A stretch of DNA of 64,000 nucleotides. It comes from Meconema thalassinum. Lineage: Eukaryota > Arthropoda > Insecta > Orthoptera > Tettigoniidae. Below are positions 11,761 through 23,500 of this stretch, one piece after another. Position numbers and translations under genes: made by a program. The stretch covers positions 367,833,387 to 367,897,386 of the forward strand of contig OX336388.2 of NCBI GenBank assembly GCA_946902985.2, in the 5' to 3' direction. Under the pieces are notes generated by a model. It did no database searches, was not told where the DNA came from, and saw only the letters and a list, made by a program, of their open reading frames with translations. Within the stretch, counting starts at the first letter, position 1. Every line of letters starts with the position of its first letter.

Positions 11761-12506
11761 CGAGATTTTAATTTTGACACTGGCGCCATCTCGTGGTTAA
11801 AAAAAACAATTAAGTTTGATTGCTGTCACAGATTAGTTGACATTGAGAATCTTCTAAATATTTCGGATGGTCACCATATTGGATTTTTATATACTTTGTA
11901 GGCCATAGAGCTATGCACTATTAGATGATGATTATTGCGTAGGTTCATTGTTCAAACGTTGGTTCCGATCGCATGATTAGGACACAATAAATTAAACCTT
12001 AATTTAAAAATTTCGCACAGCCGCCATCTTGAAGTAATGTAAACAATTGAGCTGAATAGGATGTCAGTGCATTACAAGGTGTATACCATTTGCTGTACCA
12101 TGTGTGACCGCGTTCGGGTGGTTTAAATTCGAGAAAAGTCTATTTAAATACAACTTCGCTTGGCCGCCATGTTCGTTTTGTAAAGAGGTTTTTGAGAGTC
12201 CCATCGTTACACTTCTATTAGTGCTTTTTTCCACCATACAAAACGTCAGGGTGATATCTGTAATAGTTTCGGAGATATGGAATGGCGGTGAAATATTTCG
12301 CACAGTTGCCATGTTGGATTGGTGAGATGTAATAAAATTTGAAGAGCACAGTCGGGGTCGGACAAAACAGTACTATGACTTTACCGAATTTCGTTGAGAT
12401 CGCTCTAGCAGTTTAGATTTTATTAGGGAGGGGAGCGAGGCGACGGACACATGCAAACACAAACATACGTACACACACACGGACTATATGTGATGTCATA
12501 GGCCTA
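11761..12506 (-). mobile_element. HINE-B, second copy, split by a Helitron
   Basis: Contains the HINE-B internal units and the CA-rich 5' microsatellite (12454-12480). The sequence is cut at A12506 by the satellite-bearing Helitron and resumes at 15030-15153, ending in AATAGGCTAA. The uninterrupted paralogue is 18170-19038. Confidence 0.65.
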
Positions 12507-12539
12507 TATATATATATAAAAATCAATGTTACGAGATAG

Positions 12540-14870
12540 TTTGTCTGTCTGTGGGTATGTATGTCTCCTATGCATTCACATACCACCCATTCGATTGCGA
12601 TGAAACTTGGGTGAGATGTTGAGTACACTCCAAGGAAGGTTTCTGACTTAGTAAATCCATTTTACAATAGGTAGCGCACGCGCAGATTCAACAAATGAGC
12701 GACGATGCGCGAAGCATTTCAACAAAGTCCCGTATGTGTTCATATACCATTCGTCCGATAGCGATGAAACTTGGGTGAGATGTTGTGTACACTTACGTGA
12801 AGGTTTCAAAATTAGTGAATACATTTCACAGTAGATAGCGCACGAGTAGATTCAACAAATGAGCGACAACACGCAAAGCGTTTCAACAAAGTCCCGTGTG
12901 TATTCATATACCATTCGTCCGATAGCTATGAAACTTGCGTAAAATGTTGTGTACACTGCAGGGAAATTTTCTGACTTAGTGCATCCACTTTACGATAGGC
13001 AGCGCACGAGTAGATTCAACAAATGAGCTACGACGCGCGAAGCATTTCAACAAAGTCACGTTTGCGTTCATATACCATTCGTCCGATAGCGATGAAACTA
13101 GGCTGAGATTTTGTGTGCACGCCAGGGAACGTTTCTAGCTTAGTAAATCCCTTTAAAAATAGGTATAGCACGAGTAGAATCAACAAATGAGCGACGACGC
13201 GCGAAGCATTTCAACAAAGTCCCATATAATTTCATATACCATTCATCCGATAGCGATGAAACTTGGGTGAGATGTTGTGTACACTCCAGGGAAAGTTTCT
13301 GGCTTAGTACATACATTTTACAATAGGTATCGCACCAGTAGATTCAACAAATGAGCGATGACACGCGAAGCGTTTCAACAAAGTCCCGTATAAAGTCATA
13401 TACCAGTCGTCTGATAGTGATAAATGTTTGGTGAATTGTTGTTTACACTCCAGGAAAGGTTTCTGGCTAAGTAAATCCATTTTACAATACGAAGTGCACG
13501 TTTATATTCAACAAATGAGTGACTACGCGCGAAGCGTTTCGACAACGTCCCGTATACGTTCACATACCATTCATCCGATTGCGATGATACTTGGGTGAGA
13601 TGTTGTGTACACTCCAGGGAAGGTTTCTGGCTGAGTACATCCATATTACAATATGTAGCGCAAGAGTAGAATCAACAAATGAGCGACGACACGCGAAGCG
13701 TTTCAACCAAGTCCCGTATGCATTCATGTACCATTCGTCCGTAGCTATGAAACTTGGGTGAGATGTTGTGTACACGTCATGGAAAATTTCTGGCTTAGTA
13801 AATTCACTATACAATATGCAGCGCACAAGTTGATTCAACAAATGAGGGACGACGCGCGAAGCGTTTCAACAAAGTCCCGTATAAGGTCATATACCATTCT
13901 GCCGTTAGCGGTGAAACCTGGATGAAATATGGTGGACACTCCAAGGAAGGTTTCTGGCTCAGTAAATACATTTCACAGTAGGTAGCACACGAGTAGATTC
14001 GACAAATGAACGACGACATGCGGAGCGTTTCAAAAAAGGAAGATTGTAGTTTTACGTGACCGTGAATCTGGTGATTATGAGCCACGGGACCTCCTTTTTA
14101 CGTGGAATCCGAACCACAGGACATGGCATTTCACTTCGAAAATCTCACATGCATTGACCGGGAATCGAACCCGGACCGCCTTGGTGAGAGGCATACAGTA
14201 CACGGAGCGTTTCAATACAGTCCCCTATGTCTTCATATCCCATTAGTCCGATAGCGATGAAACTTGGGTGAGATGTTGTGGACACTTACGTGACTGTTTC
14301 TAACTTAGTAAATACATTTTACAGTAGGTAGCGCACGAGTAGATTCAACAAATGAGTGACGGAGCGCGAATCGTTTAAACAAAATCAGGTATGCGTTCAT
14401 ATACTATTCATCCGATTGCGATGAAACATTGATCAGTTATTGTGTACCCGCCAGGGAAGGGGACTTAGTAAATCCATTTCACAATAAGTAGCGCAAGAGT
14501 AGATGCAACAAATGGGTGACGACGCGCGAAGCGTTTCAAAAAAATCCCCTATTGCGTTCATATAACATTCTTCGATTGCGATGAAACCTTGATGAGTTAT
14601 TGTGTACACGCCAGGGAAGGGCTTCGACTTAGTAATACATTTCTCAATAGGTAGCGCACGAGTAGATTCAACAAATGAGTGACAGCGCAAGAATCGTTTA
14701 AACAAAACCCCGTATACCTGCATATACAATTCATCCGATTGCGATGAATCATTGATGAGTTATTGTGTACACGCCAGGGAAGGGTTTCGACTTAGTAAAT
14801 CCATTTCACAACAGGTAGCGTACGAGTAGATTCAACAAATGAGTGACAGCGATGAAACTCTTGAAAGTTG
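12540..14870 (+). repeat. ~163-bp satellite array, about 14 units
   Basis: Recurrent phrases: GATGAAACTTGGGTGAGATG, AGATTCAACAAATGAG and CGCGAAGCGTTTCAACAAAG. The first phrase or its variant falls near 12600, 12763, 12926, 13093, 13253, 13418, 13583, 13745, 13910, 14259, 14419, 14580, 14744 and 14850, a period of about 163 bp. The 349-bp gap after 13910 is explained by a SINE insertion. Multiple minus-strand frames recur per unit and are not genes. Confidence 0.9.
14034..14202 (-). mobile_element. 5'-truncated tRNA-related SINE in the satellite
   Basis: Flanked by a perfect 13-bp duplication CGGAGCGTTTCAA (14021-14033 and 14203-14215). On the minus strand it reads GGTCCGGGTTCGATTCCCGG (box B) near its start and ends in an A/G-rich tract, consistent with target-primed insertion. 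A relative lies at 49000-49130. Confidence 0.8.
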
Positions 14871-15029
14871 TTGTGCACGCTTCCACGAATGGTTCTAAAT
14901 CAGAAAATCCATTTTACGATAGCTTAGAGGCAGTTAACATGTTGTGTATCCAAAAGCACTTCAAGAAACAGAATTTCAACGCCAACACTTTCTTTGATTG
15001 GCATTGCAACGCATGCCGGGTACAGCTTG

Positions 15030-15235
15030 TCTTTCATAAATGTAAATAATAAAGGAAGCTTTTCAGTCGGTCAACACGACTGAATAGCTTTCATTATTAG
15101 AATTAAGCATCACTGAAAAATGGCTTCTATCACTACTAAATAAAAATAGGCTAACAAGTAAACGAAGAGCAAGAACGGGAGGTTTAATTTAGAAAAGAAA
15201 TACTATTATTGGTCAAAAAGGAGCTAAAGTTCCGC
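15030..15235 (-). mobile_element. HINE-B 5' end, right half after the Helitron
   Basis: Paralogous to 18914-19113. It holds a strong hairpin at about 15056-15092 (AAGCTTTTCAGTCG pairing with CGACTGAATAGCTT) and the 5' terminus AATAGGCTAA near 15153. Confidence 0.55.
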
Positions 15236-15500
15236 TAATACGTACCTTGATGCTCGGTACAGTTAGGAGGCGAGTTCCGACTGTACCGTTCCATACGTAA
15301 CGTTCCGCTAACACGTACCTTGATGCTCGGTACAGTTGGGAATCGAGTTCCGACTGTACCGTTCCAGGGCTGTAACGTTCCACTTGCTCGTACCGAGTTC
15401 CAAGTTACAGTTACGGAACGATACCGCAAGCCAGCTTGGGGCCGCGGTATGGCATACACAGCGGTACGTAACGCATTTCAGTTCTGTTCCGGGTCCCTGA
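15236..15500 (+). repeat. GGAAC/GTTAC-rich repeat, copy 2
   Basis: Nearly the same sequence as 20260-20476, sharing CGTACCTTGATGCTCGGTAC and ending GTTCCGGGTCCCTG. The block ACGTACCTTGATGCTCGGTA occurs twice inside this copy (near 15240 and 15313). Confidence 0.6.
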
Positions 15501-15529
15501 TGATTAGTTTAGTCGTTTATTAATGTTAA

Positions 15530-15756
15530 GTTTTGACCAATTGAGTAGCCACAATTGAGATTTGGTAAATATGGCAGCAAAATAAACATGACACTGAGGT
15601 GCCCTTTTCTAATGCTACCTCTGTACAAAATTTCATGTTTCAATTGATAGGGGTGAGCAGACATATACACACACAGACACACAATGTTTCTTGAAAAATG
15701 TCCCTTAATACTAGCCACGTTCTTCCACTGGCAGTGATCTGTGCGAAAATCAGGAA
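15530..15756 (-). mobile_element. HINE-A fragment
   Basis: Reverse copy of the HINE-A phrase for GACACTGAGGTGCCC and CAATTGATAGGGG followed by an acacac stretch; truncated on both sides. Confidence 0.5.
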
Positions 15757-17173
15757 TTATTAGTCTACTTTTCACATTTTGCCAAAATGAGGAAAAAGTA
15801 GGCTTTTGAGATCGATCCGGGAAAATGTGTGTGTGACCGTCTGTCTGTCTATCTGTCTGTCTGGCTGTGTGTCCCCCCCCCCCCCCCTTTCAACTCATAA
15901 ACGGCTGCAGCAATCGAAAACAATTTTTAGTATGAGTAAAGATGTATACCGGAATATCTCAAGCCCATATTTGAAAATGATGTCACTGCTACCAACTGCT
16001 GAAAAACACACAAGAAATTTGAGATCCATGTTGGATATCTTGCAAGGTATCCTTGGGAGCTTTTCCAAAATTGGCACACATGTAGATAATGATATTTCTG
16101 TATAATTTCCATGAGGCCATACATGACAGTGTTGCCAAAATAATTTTAAGCATTCTGATAAGTCATGTTTTTAATGCATATAACTTCTGCACTATCAATT
16201 GGATTTCAACCAGATTTTGTATGTAATATGTGGACAAAAACAGATATTACTGAGTGTATTCTTAAGAACCAACAGGGCTGCCAACTGTTAATAATTGCTC
16301 TCTTTATATTTTATCCAAATACCAATATATCAGAAAGTATGCAAGCCGACAGTTTAAACTATGATCACGTATAGTACCTTACATTTTAGATTAATTTGGA
16401 GTAACTTATATAGTCAGTTCTACCAACATGATTCTAAGCCTGCTGATAGCACCAATTTTTTAATACAAGTAACTCCTATACTATCAGTAGGATTTCAACC
16501 AAATTTCGTATGTGCCATCTGTACCATAACAGATATGACTATGCTTATTCTTAAGAGCAATCAAGGCTGCCAACTGTTAATAAATGCTGTCTATATTTTT
16601 TCCCCAATATCAATATATCAGAAAATATGCAAGCCAACAGCTCCATACTTTGCACACGTATAGCACCTGGCATTCTAGATAAATTTGGAGCAATCAATGT
16701 AAGTCAGTGCTGCCAACATGATTCTATGCCTACAGATAGGTCCAATTTTAAAAAACATGTAACTTCTATACTAACAAATGGATTTCATCCATAATTGGCA
16801 CAACAAGATATCATAATATTTCAGATCATTTCTGACCAGCACACGCATGACATTGTTGCCAAACATGCTTTTACGAGTGCTGATAAATCCAGAGTATAAC
16901 TGCATGTAAAATTCATTGGACTTCAACCAAATTGTGTATTCTGTACCTTAAGAGATGGAACTAAGACGTATATATTAAGTCGCCAGGGCTGCCAACTGTA
17001 GTGCTCTATTAGGCTACATTATACCAGGTATATTTCGAACTAATTAGACATTTCGATATTACCAACTTAATTTCATCATTATTCTAGATAGGTTCATATA
17101 CTGTAGATTAATCATTGGCATGAATCTTAATTTTAGGAAAGGTAGGCTCTTTAGTTCGTCATGGAACTTTTTG
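15757..17173 (+). mobile_element. HINE-C, complete
   Basis: The 5' end ATTAGTCTACTTTTC pairs with GAAAAAGTAGGCTTTT as a 5' hairpin and is followed by GTCTGTCTGTCT repeats and a C homopolymer near 15872-15887. Internal units contain CTGCCAACTGTTAATA. The 3' end at 17136-17173 has GAAAGGTAGGCTCT, the hairpin AGTTC-GTCATG-GAACT and TTTTTG, then TT. No coding capacity. Confidence 0.7.
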
Positions 17174-17382
17174 TTAGAGTTTTAATATGTGTTCGAAATT
17201 TGTTGCAAATGATTATTTTATCATATTTTCATACATCATGTTACGCTATGTTGATTTAGGCGTTCAATTTTCCATCCTTCTTTATGGTGCACCATATAAG
17301 GTTTAATTCAAGGGACTTTTTAGTGTTACACTATACATTTATCTTGTGTCTTTGATATTTATCAATTCATTCATATCGGCTG
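17174..17382. other. unassigned spacer
   Basis: AT-rich sequence between HINE-C and the RTE 3' end; nothing recognised. Confidence 0.3.
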
Positions 17383-17920
17383 ATGTTGTTGTTTGAGTCT
17401 TTTGACTGGTTTTATCCCGCTCTCCATGCCTCCTTGTCCTGAGCTAGGCGTGTCATCTCTACATAGCTACCACACCCTACATTCGAGGCAAACTGTTTAA
17501 CATATTCTAATCTCGGTCTACCCCTACAGTTCTTGTCCTCGACCCTTCCTTCCATAACTAAGTTTGCTATTCCTGGGTGTCTTAGTATGTGTCCTACCAA
17601 CCTATCTCTTCTCTTCATTAGCAGTCTCCAGAAACATCTCTCCTCTCCCACTCGTCTTAATACCTCTTCGTTTGTAACCCTATCTACCCATCTGATCTTC
17701 ATCATTCTCCTGTAACACCACATTTCAAACGCTTCAATTCTCCTCTTTTCTGCTGCACCAATAGTCCAATTTTCACGTCCATAGAGCCCCACGCTCGATG
17801 CCAACAGATTTCTTTTCTGTAGAAATGCTTTCCTTGCCTGATCCAACCTACTTTTTATATCCTCTTTCCTCCGTCCATTACTGGTTATTTTGCTTCCTAA
17901 GTAACAGAAGTCTTCTGAGA
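17383..17920 (-). pseudogene. RTE-type LINE ORF2 C-terminal fragment, copy 1
   Basis: The minus strand encodes the C-terminal part of an RTE-like reverse transcriptase polyprotein: FCYLGSKITSNGRRKEDI, WTIGAAEKRRIEAFEMWCYR, MMKIRWVDRVTNEEVL and LVGHILRHPG, ending near 17412. About 20 residues present in copy 2 (around LGIRNSFLKAFVWSVALYGS) are deleted. The 3' end is a short tail (GACTCAAACAACAAC) without poly(A). The 5' end is truncated at about 17917 and joins HINE-B, so a frame running past 17920 is a fusion artefact. Confidence 0.75.
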
Positions 17921-19038
17921 TTCGGAGATATAGAATGCCAGTGAAATATTTCGCACAGCCGCCATGTTGGATTGTTGAAACGTAATAAAATTTGTAGGGC
18001 ACGGTCGGGGTCGGCCAGAATAGTACTATGACCTTACCGAATTTAATTGAAATCTATCAAGCCACTTAGATTTTATTAGTGGGGTATGGGGGCACACACA
18101 CGGGCGCACACACACGATAAAGGGTGATCTCATAAGACTATTTTTTCATAAATTGAAATAGGCTAAAAATAAATTTTAAAATTGACACTGGCGCCATCTC
18201 GTGGTTAAAAAAAACAATTAAGTTTGATAGCTGTCACAGATTAGTTGACATTGAGAATCGTCTAAATATTTCGGATGGCCACCATATTGGATTTTATATA
18301 CTTTTTAGGCCATAGAGCTATGCACTATTAGATGATTATTGCGTAGGTTCATTGTTCAAACGTTGGTTTCGATCGCATGATTAGGGCACAAGAAATTAAA
18401 CCTTAATTTTAAAATTTCGCACAGCCGCCATCTTGAAGTTAAGTAAACAATTGAGCTGAATAGGATGCCAGTGCATTACAAGCTGTATACCATTTGCTGT
18501 ACCATGTGCGACGGCGCTCGTTTGGTTTAAATGCGAGAAAAGGCGATTTAAATACAACAACTTCGCTTGGCCGCCATGTTCGTTTTGTAAAGAGGTTTTT
18601 GAGAGTCCCATCGTTACACTTCTATTAGTGCTTTTTTCCACCATACAAAACGTCAGGGTGATATCTGTAATAGTTTCGGAGATATGGAATGCCGGTGAAA
18701 TATTTCGCACAGTTGCCATGTTGGATTGGTGAGATGTAATAAAATTTGAAGAGCACAGTCGGGGTTGGACAAAATAGTACTATGACCTTACCGAATTTCG
18801 TTGAAAACGCTCCAGCAGTTTATATTTTATTAGGGAGGGGAGCGAGGCGACGGACACATGCAAACACACACATACGTACACACACGCGGACTATATGTGA
18901 TGTCATAGGTCTATCTTTCATAAATGTAAATAATAAAGGAAGCTTTTCAGTCAGTCATCACGACTGAATAGCTTTCATTATTAGAATTAAGCATCACTGA
19001 AAAATGGCTTCTATCACTACTAAATGAAAATAGGCTAA
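17921..19038 (-). mobile_element. HINE-B pair, paralogue of 11.5-12.5 plus 15.0-15.2 kb
   Basis: Collinear with 11500-12506 and then 15030-15153, with one HINE-B 5' end at about 18169 and another at about 19037. The empty Helitron site is at 18913/18914. The 3' side is broken by the RTE fragment. Confidence 0.65.
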
Positions 19039-19129
19039 CAAGTAAACGGAAAGCAAGAACGGGAGGTTTAATTTAGAAAAGAAATACTATTATTGGTCAC
19101 AAAGGAGCTACAGTTTGGTGTGTAGGTTA

Positions 19130-19345
19130 CACTCTGCCTTATATGGCAACACTGCGAGAAGGTGAGTCGGATTCCCATCTAAGCCATCTTAGAGTGGTTT
19201 TCCGTGGTTTCCCACTTCTACTCCAGGAAAATGCGTGGATAGTTCCTAAGTCAAGGCCACGGCCTACTCCTTCCCAAGCCATGCCATCATTACAAACACA
19301 CACGTTACTACAGACATCACAATAACAAAGTTTAGACCTATCAGA
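19130..19345 (+). mobile_element. SINE family B, partial
   Basis: Carries the family body TTTTCCGTGGTTTCCCACTT, AAATGCGTGGATAGTTCC and CAAGGCCACGGCC, with the tail (CACACACGTTACTACAGACAT, TCAGACAAATTCCA). The tRNA-like head is absent. Confidence 0.6.
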
Positions 19346-20025
19346 CAAATTCCATAAAAACCTCAACTACATGGACCGATGAACAATAGCCTATGTTCCA
19401 AACCTCTATATGGAGCAACAATAAATATTTCGAATCAATGGGATCCATCGTATTGTTTTTAGTAAACAGATTTCTGACGTAGGCTACAGTATGACCGCGT
19501 TCGAAACGAGCAAGGTGCCTTGCCCTGTCTGATGCGGCACGCACTCAGACTGAAATCAGTATTTTTATTTTTATTTTTATTGATATTTCAAGAAGTAATT
19601 ATCCTATGTTTGAATAAATAATTTGCCTGGAATTGCATCGTTCAAACTGGGATAGTTGTTGACGCTGAAAAAAGGATCTTTTTTATCAGGGTTCCAGGTA
19701 GGACAGTAGATACTGAAAAATATCCTTATGCTAGATAGAGTATTTCGATATCATGAAAGAAATGTCCCTAGATGAGATAACAGGTATGTAATTGATGCAT
19801 TTGTTGTGTAATTAGGCTATTATGTGACAGCTTGTAACAACCAGCGTAACAGTGTAATAAACGCAGTGTTACAATTGCCATGGTAACTAAATAGACTGTG
19901 TAATAGCCGTAATAGTCTACGTAAAAATTCGGTGTAATAGCCATAATGGTTATAATAGCTAATGGACAGTAGTACAGGTAACAGTCCTGTAATAGTCTGT
20001 AGGCCTACATACATTTTGCGAAATG
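19346..20025. other. unassigned sequence
   Basis: No gene supported. A tract at about 19830-19990 is rich in GTAATA and GTTAC motifs and may be a degraded extension of the neighbouring GGAAC/GTTAC repeat. A TTTTTA microsatellite lies at 19560-19580. Confidence 0.3.
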
Positions 20026-20476
20026 CTGCCGTACTGTTACAGGCTCTGTACCGTTCCACTTTCCTTTGGAACTTGAGTACCTGGAACGTTACGCATAGAT
20101 ACCGGGTGGCTGGTTGGTATAACCTGGAACGGTACACAGTCTAACCGGGTACTGGTGGAAACGTTACTCTGTTTCGATAACCAAGAACGGTACGCAGAGT
20201 AACTTTCCAACTGGTAACGCTGAGGAATCGTTCCAGTCATGTACCGTTCCATTCGTAACGTTCCGCTAACACGTACCTTGATGCTCGGTACAGTTGGGAG
20301 TCGAGTTCCGACTGTACCGTTCCAGAGCTGTAACGTTCCACATGCTCGTACTGAGTTCCAAGTTACAGTTCCGGAACGATACCGCAAGCCAACTCGGGGC
20401 CGCGGTATGGCATACGTAACGAAACGTGGAACACAGCGGTACGTAACGCATTTCAGTTCTGTTCCGGGTCCCTGCT
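20026..20476 (+). repeat. GGAAC/GTTAC-rich repeat, copy 3
   Basis: The longest copy. The right 210 bp match 15270-15500. The left part has many GGAACGTTAC-like motifs on both strands. It ends GTTCCGGGTCCCTG at about 20473. Confidence 0.6.
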
Positions 20477-20550
20477 ACAGCGCATGAACTTCATGCGCTG
20501 TAGTGCCACGGGGTTGGTTGGTTAGTTATACAATTTAGAACAACACAATA

Positions 20551-23500
20551 TCTAATATATAAAAGTGAAAGTCTGTATGTATGTATATATGTTGGTTCCG
20601 TATACAAATCTACACCGTTCCACCAATCTCAACCATATTTTGCATACACATAGTTTAGGACCCAGAAGGAACCGCTGGCTACATGAATTTTCGATAGTCT
20701 TTCTCATTCTTCTGATTTCGGCCCTTTTTCACTCAAAAACAGTCTAATCAAATCATAAAATAAACTCATGAAAGAATGGCAAGGAATGGCAGATAGTTTC
20801 CATGGCAACATAGCTCAAGTCGAGACACGGCCGTCTTGATGCCAATTGCGCTCTGCACTACCGGTATAGAAAATGAGGATCTTTACTTGAAATCCCGTTA
20901 GTTACTCAACTGCTCACACAGCACTGTCAACCGAGTTTAGCATAACAAAGACTTGACACTTATCTTCTTTCTACTATATATTTGTCAAATACCACTCACT
21001 CACTCACTCACTCATTCATTTATTCATCACGAAATCTCAGAAACCACCGAACGGATTGGAATGAAATCTGTATGCAGCTTCCTCAAGGGCCGCAAATGCC
21101 CCCTAAGAGAGAAATTTTGGCTATTCAGGTTCTAAAGGGGTGTTAAGGGGGTAGACCTGCATTTAATTGAATAGCAATATCTCCCGATTGGTTTCATGGG
21201 GGGATGTGATACTCGGCATATAAACTCATCATTAAAAATAAGAAGACATGTGTCTGAGGGTTTTTCGATGTGGTGTATATTATGAGGTGAAAGGGGTGAA
21301 AAGTGGGGATTAAAAGATTCTTAACGGAGCGTGTGTCTCTTAAACGACATAGGCGAGGAGTTTGAAACACAGCGGAAAAAATCAACATAAAAAAGAAGTA
21401 AATATGTGTTTGACAGTTTTTTCATAAATCCAATTTAAGGGGCCCATGGGGAGAGATGAAATTCTGGGAGGGGGGAAGAGGAAAGAAAGTGTCCTAACTG
21501 ATTGTCTGACTGGCTCACTCATCAAACTCAGGGGGAAAAAATGCTTTAAATTAAGTAAATAGCTGTTTGACAGTTTTTTTTTTCATAAATCAAATTTAAG
21601 GAGTTCATGGGGAGGGGTGAATTTCTGAAAAAAGAAAATTGAAAGAAAATGTCCTGACTCACTCACTCACTCATCATCGCCCAGCCAAAATTATTGAAGT
21701 TAGAAACATGACAGTTTGGGGATATATTCATTGTTTGTCAAAACCGTCTACTAAGGGAGGATTTTCGGATAATCAGGTTCTAAAGGGGGTCTTAAGGGGG
21801 TTAAACCTGCATTTCATTGAATAACAATATCTCCCGATTGGTTTCATTGGGGGATGTGATACACGGCATATAAACTCATAATTAAAAAGTAAGAAGACAC
21901 CTGTCTGAGGGTTTTTCGATGTGGTGTATATTATGAGGTGAAAGGGGGTGAAAAGTGGGGATTGAAAGATTCCTAACGGAGCGTGTATCTCTTTGTTTTT
22001 CAATCAAATTGAAGGGGTTCATCGGGAGGGGTGAAATTCTGAAGAAAAAAAAATTGAAAGGAAATGTCCTGACTCATTCACTCACTCATCATCGCCCAGC
22101 CAAAAATATTGAAGTTGGAAACATGACATTTCGGGGATATGTTCGTTGTATGTCAAAACCGTACACTAAGGGAGGTTTTTTGGATATTCGGGTTCTAAAG
22201 GGGTCTTAAGGGGGTTATACCTGCATTTCATTGAATATCAATATCTCACGAGTGGTTTCATTTGTGGATGTGAAACTCGGCATATAAACTAATCATTAAA
22301 AATACGCAGACATGTGTCTAAGCGTTTTTCGATGTGGTGTATTATTATGAGGTGAAAGGGCTGAAAAGTGGGGGTTGAAGGATTCCTAATGGAGCGTGTA
22401 GGCCTATCTCTTAAACGACATAGGCGAGAAATTTGAAACTCAGCGAAAAAAAATCAGCTTAAAAAGTAAGTAAATCGGTTTTCGACTGTTTTTTCATAAA
22501 TTAATTTAAGGGGCCAATGGGGTGGGGTGAAATTCTGGGGGAAAAAAGGAGAGAAAGTGTCCTAACCGACTGACTCAGGGGAAAAAGACAGCTTAAGAAA
22601 TAAGTTAATAGGTGTTCAAGCGATTTTTAATCAATCCAATTTAAGGGGCCCATGGGGAGGGGTGAAATTCTGGTAAAATAAATGAAAGAAAATGTCCTGT
22701 CTGACTCACTCACTCATCACGCCCAGCGAAAACTATTAAAGTTGGAAACATGAAATTTTGGGAATATGTTCGCTGTATGTCGAAAACGTTAACTAAGGAA
22801 TGTTTTTTGTTTATTCGGGTTTTAGAGACGTGTCAAGGGGGTAAACGTGCATTTCATTGAATAACGATATCTCATGAGTTGTTTGTTTGGGGATGTGATA
22901 TTCGGTATATAAACTAATCATTAAAAATAATCAGACATATGTCTAAGGGTTTATCGATGTGGTGTATATTATGAGGTGAAAGGGGTGAAAATTGGGGGTT
23001 GAGGGATTCTTGACGGAGCGTGTATCTCTGAAACGACATAGGCGTGAAGTTTGAAATTCGGTGGGATAAAACAGCTTAAAATACAAGTATATAGGCGTTC
23101 GAACGTTTTTTCATAAATCCAATTTAAGGGGCCCTTGGAGAGGGGTGAAATTCTGGGGGGAAAAACAGGAAAGAAAGTGTCCTAACAGATTGACTCACTT
23201 ACTCACTCATCAAACTCAGGGGGAAAACAGCTTTAAATAAGTAAATAGGTGTTTGACCGTTTGTTTCATAAATCCAATTTAAGGGGTTCATGGGGAGGGG
23301 TGAAATTATCAAAAATAAATGAAAGAAAATGTCCTGACTGACTCACTCACTCATCATCGCCCAGCCAAAATTATTGAAGTTGGGAACATGAAATTTTGAG
23401 GATATGTTCGTTGTATGTCGAAAACGTCCACTAAGGAAAGAGTTTTGGATATTCACGTTCTAAAGAGGTGTTAAGGGGGTAAACGTGCTTTAGATTGAAT

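Larger units (their letters stand above)
12507..15029 (+). mobile_element. Helitron carrying a satellite array
   Basis: The paralogous block at 17.9-19.1 kb lacks exactly this interval: there the sequence runs GGTCTA|TCTTTCATAAATG with the junction at 18913/18914. The insertion therefore fell between A and T with no target duplication, the hallmark of Helitrons. The left end reads TATATATATATAAAAATC, close to the common TCTATATATATAAAAATC terminus. The right end ..GCATGCCGGGTACAGCTTG resembles ..CGGGTACAGCTAG. No Rep/helicase is coded, so it is non-autonomous. Confidence 0.7.

Noticed and set aside
12413..14729. Series of minus-strand frames rich in HPSFIAIE / FVESTRALHIV phrases
   Set aside because: They repeat once per 163-bp satellite unit and are interrupted at random; a by-product of the satellite.
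17412..18002. 196-codon frame read as one protein
   Set aside because: Only the part up to about 17920 is RTE polyprotein; the N-terminal ~28 codons are translated HINE-B sequence across a truncation junction.
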